This document shows positions 28,017 to 36,045 of a DNA stretch of 64,000 nt, piece after piece (the stretch's first letter is position 1; each line of letters starts with the position of its first letter). Origin of the DNA: Marinifaba aquimaris. Lineage in GTDB: Bacteria > Pseudomonadota > Gammaproteobacteria > Enterobacterales > Alteromonadaceae. The notes under the pieces are model-generated. The model worked only from the letters and a program-made list of their open reading frames with translations, was not told where the DNA came from and did no database searches. The DNA lies in the NCBI RefSeq assembly GCF_013328345.1, contig NZ_JABULX010000004.1, positions 145,627-209,626 of the forward strand, written 5' to 3'. Both the position numbers and the translations under genes were made by a program.

Positions 28017-30578
28017 ATGTTAGAAACAATCTCAAATAATGTCCGTGAACTTGGCACTATCTTAGGTAAAACTATTGCTGATGATAAAGGTGCCAGTTGG
28101 ATTGATAATATTGAAGCTGTTCGTCTTTTAGGTAAAGACGTTGCTGCAGGTGATGAACAAGCCGTTGAACAGTTACAACGCATTTTTTCACAAAGCTCTG
28201 AAGATGATCTTCTCATTCACGCCAGTGCTTTCAGTCAGTTTTTAAACTTGGCAAATATTGCTGAACAACAACACACAGCGAGCGAACAAGGTCTAGCTGA
28301 ATTAGATTTACCTCACCCATTAGAATCACTCGCTGCAAAATTAGGTGATTTAGATGCTAAGCGCTTCAACGAAGCAGTAGCTAAATTACATATTGAGCTC
28401 GTTCTTACTGCTCACCCAACAGAAGTTAATCGTCGTACTTTTATTCACAAATATCACCAAATTGCTGAAGAACTAGGCCAAGCTGATGGTCAATTAAGTG
28501 GCCGTATCGAAGAATTAATTGAGCAAGCTTGGCACACGCATGAAATTCGTAACAAACGTCCATCGCCACTTGATGAGTCCCGTTGGGGATTAAACGCGAT
28601 TGCCGATAGTTTATGGCATGCGGTACCTCAATTTGTCCGTGAATTGGATGAATTGTCAATTAAAGTAACGGGCCTGCCTTTGGCAGAAGATATCGTACCC
28701 GTAACGATGGCAAGCTGGATGGCGGGTGATCGTGATGGTAACCCGTTTGTTACAGCTAAACTAAGTAAACAAGCGATTATGCAAGCGCGCTTAATGGCAG
28801 CAGAACTTTACTTACAAGACTTCGAACGTTTATCACTTGAATTGTCTATGAGCAAAGCAACGGATGAATTATTAGAAGCCGATGTTAATCACTTAGGCCC
28901 ATATCGCTGTGCATTAAAAACGGCTATTGATAAGTTGAAAGTCAGTGTCGCCTTATTACAAGAAGGGCAAAGTGCAGGTGCTATCGCATCATCTGATGAA
29001 CTAATTGCACCACTTAAAGCTTGTCGTGAGAGCTTACTGGCCGTTGGTTTGACGCGCGTGGCTAACTCACATGTATTAGATCTTATCCGTAAAGTTCAGT
29101 GTTTTGGTATCTCACTCGTTAAGCTCGATTTTCGTCAACACAGTGAGCGTCATGACGAGACCGTTGCTGATATCGTTAAAGCGCTTCACTTAGGTGACTT
29201 TAATCATTGGACAGAACAGCAAAAGATTGAATTCTTATTAAACGAATTGAAAAATCCACGCCCATTGCTACCTCAAGCTCAGTGGAGTGAAGACACCCAA
29301 GAAGTACTGGATACTTTTGCACTGATCGCAGAGCAACCAAGCGAAGTGTTAGGTATCTACATCATTTCGATGGCAAGTAAAGTAAGTGACGTATTAGTGG
29401 TCAATTTACTGATGAAAGCGGCTGGAATGAGCTGGCACATGCCTATTGCGCCGTTGTTCGAAACGTTAGACGATTTAAATGATGCGGCTAGTGTGATGAA
29501 TAAACTACTCGCTGTAGATGAATACCGCAATAAATGTGCGGGTGAGCACTATGTGATGATAGGCTACTCTGATTCATCTAAAGATGCGGGTGTACTAGCG
29601 GCTACTTGGGGTCAGTATCAAGCGCAAGAAGCATTGGTTAAAGTGTTTAAAGAGCACGACACCATCTTAAAATTATTCCACGGTCGTGGTGGCACTATCG
29701 GTCGCGGTGGCGGTCCAGCTCATGCGGCTATTGCCTCTCAACCACCTGGTACGTTAGACGGTGGTTTACGTGTAACTGAGCAGGGTGAAACAATTAGGTA
29801 CAAGTTCGGTTTACCTAACTTAGCCGTGCGCAGTTTACATTTATATGCCAGCGCTATCTTAGAAAGTCTGATCACGCCTCCACCAGAGCCAGAGCAAGAG
29901 TGGCGTGAATTAATGGACAAAATGGCAGATGTTAGCTGTGATATCTATCGCAGTTATATTCGCGAAGAAGCAAACTTTGTTCGTTATTTCCGTCAAGCAA
30001 CACCAGAGCAGGAACTTTCATCACTACCTTTGGGGTCGCGTCCAAGCAAACGTAAAGTAGACGGTGGTATTGAATCACTTCGTGCTATCCCTTGGATTTT
30101 TGCATGGAGCCAAAACCGTTTAGTTGTGCCAAGTTGGTTAGGTTTAGGCCAAGCAATTGAGCAGTTTGTTCAAGACAACAATGATACGATGCAAGCGATG
30201 TTAAAAGCGTGGCCTTATTTCAAAGCCCGTATTTCGTTAACTGAAATGGTTTACTTAAAATCAGATCGTCAAATATCGGCACTTTATGATGCAGCATTGG
30301 TTGAAAAAGAACTACAGCCGTTGGGTGAACAAATTCGTTCTCAATTAGCCAAAGACGAGCAAACGGTTATGCGTTTGTTAAATCAAAAAGAAGCAATGGA
30401 AAGCGATCCTTGGAACCAAAGCTCGTTTAAATTACGTCAGCCTTACCTGGTACCATTGCACTTAATGCAAGTAGAAGCACTTAAGCGCTTAAGAGAAAAA
30501 CCAGAGCACCCTCAATGTGAACAATTATTGATGGTGACGATGGCGGGTATTGCAACAGGTATGCGCAATACCGGTTAA
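28017..30578 (+). CDS. ppc: Phosphoenolpyruvate carboxylase
   Basis: 853 residues from ATG 28017; another in-frame ATG at 28002 adds five residues but leaves almost no room for a ribosome binding site, whereas GAGAG precedes 28017 properly. The enzyme joins PEP and bicarbonate to oxaloacetate, refilling the TCA cycle. Signatures: VLTAHPTEVNRRT (active-site His), MASWMAGDRDGNPFVT, FHGRGGTIGRGGGP and the invariant C-terminal RNTG. It is probably in one operon with the upstream bicarbonate permease, and ends at a bidirectional terminator shared with the convergent SDR gene. Confidence 0.97.
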   Translation: MLETISNNVRELGTILGKTIADDKGASWIDNIEAVRLLGKDVAAGDEQAVEQLQRIFSQSSEDDLLIHASAFSQFLNLANIAEQQHTASEQGLAELDLPHPLESLAAKLGDLDAKRFNEAVAKLHIELVLTAHPTEVNRRTFIHKYHQIAEELGQADGQLSGRIEELIEQAWHTHEIRNKRPSPLDESRWGLNAIADSLWHAVPQFVRELDELSIKVTGLPLAEDIVPVTMASWMAGDRDGNPFVTAKLSKQAIMQARLMAAELYLQDFERLSLELSMSKATDELLEADVNHLGPYRCALKTAIDKLKVSVALLQEGQSAGAIASSDELIAPLKACRESLLAVGLTRVANSHVLDLIRKVQCFGISLVKLDFRQHSERHDETVADIVKALHLGDFNHWTEQQKIEFLLNELKNPRPLLPQAQWSEDTQEVLDTFALIAEQPSEVLGIYIISMASKVSDVLVVNLLMKAAGMSWHMPIAPLFETLDDLNDAASVMNKLLAVDEYRNKCAGEHYVMIGYSDSSKDAGVLAATWGQYQAQEALVKVFKEHDTILKLFHGRGGTIGRGGGPAHAAIASQPPGTLDGGLRVTEQGETIRYKFGLPNLAVRSLHLYASAILESLITPPPEPEQEWRELMDKMADVSCDIYRSYIREEANFVRYFRQATPEQELSSLPLGSRPSKRKVDGGIESLRAIPWIFAWSQNRLVVPSWLGLGQAIEQFVQDNNDTMQAMLKAWPYFKARISLTEMVYLKSDRQISALYDAALVEKELQPLGEQIRSQLAKDEQTVMRLLNQKEAMESDPWNQSSFKLRQPYLVPLHLMQVEALKRLREKPEHPQCEQLLMVTMAGIATGMRNTG

Positions 30579-30601
30579 TTAACCCCGTAATGAATTAAAA
30601 G

Positions 30602-30627
30602 AAAACCCGCTTTAAAGCGGGTTTTTT
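30602..30627. terminator. Bidirectional terminator between ppc and the SDR gene
   Basis: AAAACCCGCTTT followed directly by AAAGCGGGTTTT is a perfect palindrome with T/A runs outside. It ends ppc on the plus strand and lies 2 nt beyond the likely original stop (30630-30632) of the convergent SDR gene. Confidence 0.88.
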
Positions 30628-30695
30628 ATTTATTCTTCAGCAATCATTTCTGCTTGAACCACATCTTGGTAAAAGCTTTGGTAGCCTTGGCCAAA

Positions 30696-31376
30696 TTATT
30701 TAGCTATCTCATCAGGGAAAGATAAAAATACATTGTTTTCTAGCACATCGATAATGTCATCGGCGACAACGCTTGAAGGTTCACCTATATCTTTGACGCC
30801 GGCTTGCTCTGACATATCCGTTGCGATAGGTCCAGGGTGAACACTGTGAACTTGAATGCCTTTTTGCTCAAATTCATTTTTAACCGAAAGCGTAAATGAA
30901 TAAGAAGCGGCTTTAGAGGCAGAGTACGTGGCGACTGAATCAAAACTTTTAAACGATACAATTGAATTTAACTGAATAAATGTGCTTGTTTTATTGGCTT
31001 CAAGTACGGGAGCAAAAGCACGTGCCATTCTCAGCAGTCCCAGCGTATTGACATTGAGCTCCTGTTCAAAACTATCAAATACGTTATCGTCAAATACGCC
31101 TGATGGCGCTAAAACGGCCGCGTTGTTGATGACAATATTGACATCTTGCGCGCTTGCTGCGAGTGCTTGTACTGAATTTGGGTTGGTTACATCGACTTCT
31201 AGTGCTTCAAACTGACCTGGGTAGTCGTTAACTAGATCGTTAACGCTGGCTCTATTTCTCACCGCTAAATAAACTTTTTCCGCTCCTTGATTTAAAAATG
31301 CAATGGCGATATCTCGCCCAATACCTCTATTTGCGCCGGTGACAAGTGCGGTTTTACCTTTAACAATAATCGACAT
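30696..31376 (-). CDS. Short-chain dehydrogenase/reductase, probably truncated by a nonsense codon
   Basis: 226 residues of an NAD(P)-dependent classical SDR: cofactor motif TGANRGIGRD (14-23), NNAA, catalytic Ser in LNSIVS, and YSASK with the Tyr/Lys pair. The frame ends ..DEIAK then TAA (30696-30698). Reading on in the same frame gives FGQGYQSFYQDVVQ and more, to a second TAA at 30630-30632, directly beside the shared terminator. Related SDRs commonly have KQ..YQSF at this point, so a CAA-to-TAA change probably removed about 22 C-terminal residues. The catalytic core is intact and the enzyme may still work. It is divergent from a TetR regulator; the substrate is unknown. Confidence 0.88.
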   Translation of the reverse strand: MSIIVKGKTALVTGANRGIGRDIAIAFLNQGAEKVYLAVRNRASVNDLVNDYPGQFEALEVDVTNPNSVQALAASAQDVNIVINNAAVLAPSGVFDDNVFDSFEQELNVNTLGLLRMARAFAPVLEANKTSTFIQLNSIVSFKSFDSVATYSASKAASYSFTLSVKNEFEQKGIQVHSVHPGPIATDMSEQAGVKDIGEPSSVVADDIIDVLENNVFLSFPDEIAK

Positions 31377-31407
31377 GATTTATTCCTTAATTCAATTAAC
31401 TGATTTG

Positions 31408-31447
31408 TACCGATTGGTATGATTGATATTTTATTTACCGATCGGTA
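31408..31447. promoter_or_regulatory. Two palindromic TetR-type operators
   Basis: TACCGATTGGTA (31408-31419, near palindrome) and TACCGATCGGTA (31436-31447, perfect palindrome) lie 28 bp apart, centre to centre, between the divergent SDR and TetR genes. Such repeated 12-bp palindromes in the shared promoter region are the expected binding sites for the adjacent TetR repressor. Confidence 0.8.
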
Positions 31448-31481
31448 CAATTGAGTCAAGCATTTATTTTTTGGATTTTTC

Positions 31482-32099
31482 ATGTCGGGTAGAAAACGCA
31501 ACTTTGATACGGAAACGGCATTAAGAGCAGCCACTTTAGTTTTTTGGCAAAATGGGTATGCGGGTACTTCGCTAGCTGATTTGACCAAAGCGATGGGCAT
31601 CAATAAACCCAGCATGTACTCAGCCTTTGGCAATAAAGAGGCTTTGTTTATTCAAACGATTGATTATTATCGCCAGGTATTTGCAGCTCCTGTTTTTGAA
31701 ACCCTAATTGACAATAATTTATCAACTAAAGATAAGCTAACTAATTGCCTTAGGGCTTTTGTTGAATTTCAAACTGAGCCGTCTTTGCCAAGAGGTTGTT
31801 TTGTCAGTATGTGTACTGGAGAGTCAACCAGTGCCGCATTACCTGATTCGGCACAAACGGCGCTAGCACAAGCAGATGAATCGTCCTACGCATTATTACT
31901 CGAATTCTTCCACAAAGAGCAAACTGCATTGCGTCTAGATAAATCACTTAATGCCAATGAGTTGGTCGACTTTTTACTGACCTTTACTCATGGTTTGGCG
32001 GTACAGGCAAAAGCGGGTAAAAGCAGAGAAGCTTTGTTGAATTTAGTGGATGCCAGTATCAAGTTTTTGCCACTTCATATACCTAACAGTGTTAGCTAA
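31482..32099 (+). CDS. TetR/AcrR-family transcriptional regulator
   Basis: 205 residues. The N-terminal helix-turn-helix spans about 6-52 (TALRAATLVFWQNGYAGTSLADLTKAMGINKPSMYSAFG), with the typical GY..TS..DLT pattern. The C-terminal ligand domain contains LPRGCFVSMCTGES, reminiscent of the group with PRGC(L/F) that controls SDR and oxidoreductase genes. It is divergent from the SDR gene and should repress both through the two palindromes at 31408-31447. The inducer is unknown. Confidence 0.9.
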   Translation: MSGRKRNFDTETALRAATLVFWQNGYAGTSLADLTKAMGINKPSMYSAFGNKEALFIQTIDYYRQVFAAPVFETLIDNNLSTKDKLTNCLRAFVEFQTEPSLPRGCFVSMCTGESTSAALPDSAQTALAQADESSYALLLEFFHKEQTALRLDKSLNANELVDFLLTFTHGLAVQAKAGKSREALLNLVDASIKFLPLHIPNSVS

Positions 32100-32107
32100 T
32101 TGATAAA

Positions 32108-32416
32108 TTAGCCCTGCTCAAACAGTTTATTTGCAGATTTTTTGAGCTCGGCTTGCGGTAAGTACTGATCGGTTATAACCAAAATTGCGTTGAGGTTATT
32201 ACGTAAGTGTTCAAGGTTTAAATCATCAGGCCCTAGTGACGTTTGCAATAAATGAATGGCCATATCAGCTAACAACAAGCGCTGTTTTTCTGGCCATTCT
32301 ATATCGCCTTTACGCGCAGGGTGATCCAAATAGGCTTTTTCAATCTGGCTGTGTAGTTGCCATGTCGTTTTAATTAAGTCTTCTCGTTCGATGTCTTGCA
32401 CAATTTTTGACTCCAA
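32108..32416 (-). CDS. Small conserved-looking hypothetical protein
   Basis: 102 residues, soluble and mostly helical, beginning MESKIVQDIEREDLIKT and containing HPARKGDIEWPEKQRLLLADM. No membrane segment, signal peptide or known domain is visible. It is convergent with the TetR gene (8 nt between stops). Its open frame and normal amino-acid mix make it a likely gene, but I cannot assign a function. Confidence 0.6.
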   Translation of the reverse strand: MESKIVQDIEREDLIKTTWQLHSQIEKAYLDHPARKGDIEWPEKQRLLLADMAIHLLQTSLGPDDLNLEHLRNNLNAILVITDQYLPQAELKKSANKLFEQG

Positions 32417-32547
32417 TAACTGCAGTTTTAAATTGGTAAAATGTTTGTGTGAGTCACATTAGGTTATTATATTCACTGATTAATTAACCAATAATTTAAC
32501 CGTAATCATCTGCAATCTAACTTTTTATTGGTGTGCCACTTAATGCT

Positions 32548-33354
32548 TTAACCGGGCTCCTCATTTAGCACTTGGCTACGAATAGTTTTAATTACACCGT
32601 TTTCTTGGTTACTAGGCGCGATATGGCGTGCCACTTTTTTTATATCAGGATGCGCATTAGCCATTGCGTAGCTGTGATAGGTGGCTGTTAGCATTTCTTT
32701 ATCGTTTAGATAATCTCCAAAGCTCATACTTTGCTCATAAGTGAAATCAAATATCTCCCTTAACTGACAAATAGCTTGGCCTTTAGATGCGCTCGGATGC
32801 ATGATATCAAGCCATATATAAGCGCTGATAACGACTTGATGCGTTGTTTCAAAGTGGGGGGCAAGATGAGGGTAAACATGTTTTTCAGTACCGTTAAAAT
32901 CTAGAATAGCGACTTTGATAAACTCATCATTGACTTGTTTTAAGTCATCAACAATTTCTAGCTGGTGGTAATACTTTCGTATCTCTGCTAGCGCTTGTTG
33001 ATTTTTAGTTTCAACATAAGCTGACTTTTTGCCACAAACGACAATAAAAGCAGATTTTATCTGACGTGTTTTTTCGATAATTTGACTAACGACTATCGGG
33101 CTGATGCTTTGGCTAAATAGGACTTTATCTTGATAAACGACGAGTGTGCCGTTTTCAGCAATAAATAACATTTTGTTTTTTATGCCTGCAAATTGTTTAG
33201 CTAAGCTTTGGTATTGTCGACCAGATGCTGCGGCAAAAACGATGTTCTTTTTTGACAGTTGTTCAAATACTGCAAAAAAATCAGTTGGTAAACACTTATT
33301 GTCATCTAATAACGTACCATCCATATCGACGGCAATAAATTTAATGGATGTCAT
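32548..33354 (-). CDS. Cof-type HAD-IIB hydrolase
   Basis: 268 residues of the HAD superfamily, Cof subfamily. Motif I is AVDMDGTLLDDN (8-19) with the two catalytic aspartates; motif II/III lie around AAASGRQ and KGQAI; motif IV is SFGDYLNDKEML (about 222-233). The C2B cap between suggests a phosphatase for sugar phosphates or similar small metabolites. The GNAT gene lies 22 nt upstream on the same strand, suggesting a two-gene unit. The substrate cannot be predicted. Confidence 0.9.
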   Translation of the reverse strand: MTSIKFIAVDMDGTLLDDNKCLPTDFFAVFEQLSKKNIVFAAASGRQYQSLAKQFAGIKNKMLFIAENGTLVVYQDKVLFSQSISPIVVSQIIEKTRQIKSAFIVVCGKKSAYVETKNQQALAEIRKYYHQLEIVDDLKQVNDEFIKVAILDFNGTEKHVYPHLAPHFETTHQVVISAYIWLDIMHPSASKGQAICQLREIFDFTYEQSMSFGDYLNDKEMLTATYHSYAMANAHPDIKKVARHIAPSNQENGVIKTIRSQVLNEEPG

Positions 33355-33376
33355 ATAGTCTCTTTTTTAGCCAATA

Positions 33377-33826
33377 TTAATCAGGTTTAATGACAAAACC
33401 TCGTTCAATGCCATCCTTTAAACCGACTGAACGATAAAGTTGATGTGCACCTTTAAGTTGCTCTCCTGAGAGTAACATGACTTTGTAACAACCTTTTTGC
33501 CAAGCGAGCTTAATTGCAGAATCAATCACCTTTTGACTCAAACCTTGACGACGAAAATCAGCAGAGGTAACAACATGTTCTATCATCGCAAAAGGTTTTG
33601 CACCATTAGTCAGGGTTAAATTCAGCGTTAGTGAACAAGTTGAAGCAAGTTTCCCGTCCATATCGGCGACAATGATATCCGTTCTGTCATCATGGAGCAT
33701 ATTTTGCCAAGTGGTTTGAGCTTGCTCGGGCGTTAATAATGGATCATTCGGTCTTAATTCATCATAAAGTTGTAGTATTTGTGCTAAGTCATCTTTTTTA
33801 GCCGTTCTTATCTGCATAATTGGCAT
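33377..33826 (-). CDS. GNAT-family N-acetyltransferase
   Basis: 149 residues: IRTAKKDDLAQILQLYDEL at the start, a central IEHVVTSADFRRQGLSQKVIDSAI with the acetyl-CoA-binding R-x-x-G-x (about 90-96), and a C-terminal YRSVGLKDGIERGFVIKPD. It transfers an acetyl group from acetyl-CoA to an amine on an unknown substrate. It is the first gene of a likely pair with the HAD hydrolase. Confidence 0.88.
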   Translation of the reverse strand: MPIMQIRTAKKDDLAQILQLYDELRPNDPLLTPEQAQTTWQNMLHDDRTDIIVADMDGKLASTCSLTLNLTLTNGAKPFAMIEHVVTSADFRRQGLSQKVIDSAIKLAWQKGCYKVMLLSGEQLKGAHQLYRSVGLKDGIERGFVIKPD

Positions 33827-34022
33827 ATTTCCCTATGTCATTGAGCCTTAGGTAAACTAAGTTAGCAAAAAAGTTAAATGAAAATATAGATTAAAAACAG
33901 TTTGTTAGTCTGCTTTGTATACCAAACTAACGCTTTTGCCTTTAGGTTCCATAATCTTTGCACATTTGATGGGTATATTATGCAGCAGTTAGGTAGTTAT
34001 GTAGTCAGCTTAGAGGTAATTA

Positions 34023-34622
34023 ATGGAAAAAATGATCAAAAAGCTTTTAGTGGTAAATATGTTACTGATGTTAGTTTGGGCAAGCCGAGCAAAAGCTGCA
34101 CTCATTGTGTATACAGATAGAGCGGCATTTGAAACGGCTGTGAATGCACCACTGAGTTTTGAAGGCTTTAATGATAACACACAAACTCATGTAGATGTTT
34201 CAGGCTTTAAAGCGTATCGCATGACGACAAGTTTAGTTAGTGAAGGTGACAAAGCCCTGTCAGTTCGAGAAAGTAATACTTTGACTGTCAGTTTTGATCA
34301 CGATGTGTTTGCTATAGGTTTTGATGTGAACGAACTTAATGCGAATAACCTGACGTACTCTGATGATGCTGGTCATGAAATCATCAATGCGCTGATGGTG
34401 ACGCAAGTTTGGAATGAAAGTTCATTTTTTGGCGTGATCAGCGACGTTGCCATTAATTCGTTTAGCTTATCAGGGCAGGGTGGCACAACGACTGCTTTTT
34501 ATGGCTCCGATGCATTGAGTTATACCGCACCTGTAGAAGTGAGTGCGCCCTCTAACACCTCTGTGTTATTACTTGCCGGTTGCGCAATTGCACTATTGCG
34601 AATAAAGCGACAGTCCGCTTAG
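34023..34622 (+). CDS. Exported protein with PEP-CTERM-like C-terminal anchor
   Basis: 199 residues with a signal peptide (cleavage near AKA|AL) and TTAGAGGTAATTA before the ATG as ribosome binding site. The mature domain begins IVYTDRAAFETAV..LSFEGFND, the pattern of many PEP-CTERM proteins whose function is unknown. The C-terminus VSAPSNTSVLLLAGCAIALLRIKRQ has the order short polar motif, hydrophobic helix, basic tail expected of a sorting signal, but the usual V-P-E-P is degenerate (V-S-A-P). It is probably processed by an exosortase if one is encoded elsewhere; otherwise it stays membrane-anchored. Confidence 0.75.
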   Translation: MEKMIKKLLVVNMLLMLVWASRAKAALIVYTDRAAFETAVNAPLSFEGFNDNTQTHVDVSGFKAYRMTTSLVSEGDKALSVRESNTLTVSFDHDVFAIGFDVNELNANNLTYSDDAGHEIINALMVTQVWNESSFFGVISDVAINSFSLSGQGGTTTAFYGSDALSYTAPVEVSAPSNTSVLLLAGCAIALLRIKRQSA

Positions 34623-34738
34623 TTAAGTTCCTATAAAACGTGTGAAAGCGTTTGCCAAAAGTTTAGTGAGTTGCGACTAAACTTTTGACTTTTTAAACAA
34701 GTAAGATTGGTTTCTACTGCCTTCATCTTAGCAATTTT

Positions 34739-35254
34739 CTAAAGATTATTGGTAAACCCCTTTAACTGGTCCAACTGTTTTATATGGTAAAAGTGCTTAT
34801 TTTGTTTTTTGGCCAGTGTTTTTAGCTGATTGACAAGTTCATCATTCCAAAATGCTTTACTCAGCGTTAAATAACGATAGCTTTGCAAAGTACCTCTCAA
34901 AACTGAGCTGCCTTTAGGCCAACCTTTAGGTGATTGGAATAAGCTTTTCATGAGTCGCTTGGTCACTAAGTAATAAGCAGTGCTATAGGGAAGATCGACA
35001 TAAATTAAGGTATCGGCAGATTGTACTCTTTGCTCAAAACTACTGAGCGTCCCTAAGCCATCAATCAACCACCTTTCTTTAGTTAAGATTTCATCGTGTG
35101 CATGATGAAAAACCTCTTTACTTACCGCTTCTCCATTGGGTTTAAATTGTATCGCATCTAAGTGAAATAATGGCATATTAAGCTGGGTTGAAAGTTGATG
35201 GCTAAGTGTAGACTTTCCACTGCCGGGTTTTCCGAATATGGCGACTTTTTTCAT
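34739..35254 (-). CDS. Adenylate kinase-like P-loop NTPase
   Basis: 171 residues starting VAIFGKPGSGKSTLSHQL, a Walker A motif at 8-15. HLDAIQFKP and WLIDGLG follow the pattern of the adenylate kinase-like/FlaR (topology modulation) family: P-loop, then LDxxxxxP, then IDGN/G. It is a cytoplasmic small-molecule or nucleotide kinase of unknown substrate. A terminator lies between it and the genes upstream on the minus strand, so it has its own promoter. Confidence 0.82.
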   Translation of the reverse strand: MKKVAIFGKPGSGKSTLSHQLSTQLNMPLFHLDAIQFKPNGEAVSKEVFHHAHDEILTKERWLIDGLGTLSSFEQRVQSADTLIYVDLPYSTAYYLVTKRLMKSLFQSPKGWPKGSSVLRGTLQSYRYLTLSKAFWNDELVNQLKTLAKKQNKHFYHIKQLDQLKGFTNNL

Positions 35255-35296
35255 ATGACCTCCGTTTACTAAATTGTACCTAGAGGCAGATAAAAC

Positions 35297-35319
35297 AAAC
35301 CCGCCTCGTAGGCGGGTTT
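35297..35319. terminator. Strong hairpin terminator upstream of the P-loop kinase gene
   Basis: AAACCCGCCT and AGGCGGGTTT form a perfect 10-bp stem with a 3-nt loop, flanked by T on both strands (GTTTT on minus). It stands about 140 bp beyond the terminator of the next minus-strand gene and ahead of the kinase start, so what it terminates is not obvious; see the finding on a possible small RNA. Confidence 0.75.
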
Positions 35320-35461
35320 TGAAATTAAAATACAGTTAAACCCACCATTCCACATGGAATGATGATAATTTGAAATACTTGGGTTAAAACTGAATGTATT
35401 TTGTTGATAACACAAGCTTGCTGGCTTTTTTCTTTACTGTCAATACTCTGTTCTTAAAAAG

Positions 35462-35490
35462 ATAAGCTAGCACTTTATTAGCTAGCTTAT
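35462..35490 (-). terminator. Terminator of the GlyGly-CTERM gene
   Basis: ATAAGCTAGC and GCTAGCTTAT form a perfect 10-bp stem with a 9-nt loop. On the minus strand it is followed by CTTTTT, 12 nt after the end of the GlyGly-CTERM reading frame. Confidence 0.78.
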
Positions 35491-35502
35491 GTCTATTTAA
35501 CG

Positions 35503-36045
35503 TTATGATTGCCTTTTTCTAAACCAAGCAAGTGAGAATAATGACAGTATACCAAATGACAAACTACCACCGCCGCCACCGCCACTTGAGCTGGTGTTTG
35601 AAGCTGTGCCTGTTCGGTTATTAGTCGCAGTTGCCGTATCACTGGTATCTGTTGTATCACTTGAATCATTAGTGCCATTATCTACAGCGTTATCATCAGT
35701 GCTGTTATCAGTATCAGTAGTGTCATCAACCGTATCATTATTATCCGTACTGTCATTGTCATCAGTATCGTCAATGGGTAGACCAGAGTAATAAGTTAAG
35801 TTTGACGCTTGATCGAAGTTTTCAACAATTCTTACTAAACCAATATCCTCTGCAAAATGTAGTTTTGCCATGTAGTAAAGTGAAACCGTATTTCCGTCAA
35901 TGTCGGCATCTGCCCATAAATGGAACTCACTGGCTAATGTGTCAAACTCACCCACAGGTGTTGTAATCGTTTCGTGTTTATAGCTTACATTGCTGCTCCA
36001 ACTGACATTTCGAAGGCCATATAGGGTCGATATCAACTCGTCCAA
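35503..36045 (-). CDS. C-terminal fragment of the frameshifted gene, with GlyGly-CTERM signal
   Basis: About 180 residues in the frame +1 to the upstream fragment. The first part (YGLRNVSWSSNVSYKHE, then VGEFDTLASEFHLWADADID) continues the soluble domain begun upstream. Then come a long Asp/Thr/Asn low-complexity linker and the terminal SSSGGGGGGSLSFG, a hydrophobic stretch and RKRQS. This is a classical GlyGly-CTERM signal, recognised by rhombosortase and linked to type II secretion and surface attachment. No good start codon exists for this piece alone; only the overlap with the upstream frame explains it. Confidence 0.7.
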   Translation of the reverse strand: MDELISTLYGLRNVSWSSNVSYKHETITTPVGEFDTLASEFHLWADADIDGNTVSLYYMAKLHFAEDIGLVRIVENFDQASNLTYYSGLPIDDTDDNDSTDNNDTVDDTTDTDNSTDDNAVDNGTNDSSDTTDTSDTATATNNRTGTASNTSSSGGGGGGSLSFGILSLFSLAWFRKRQS

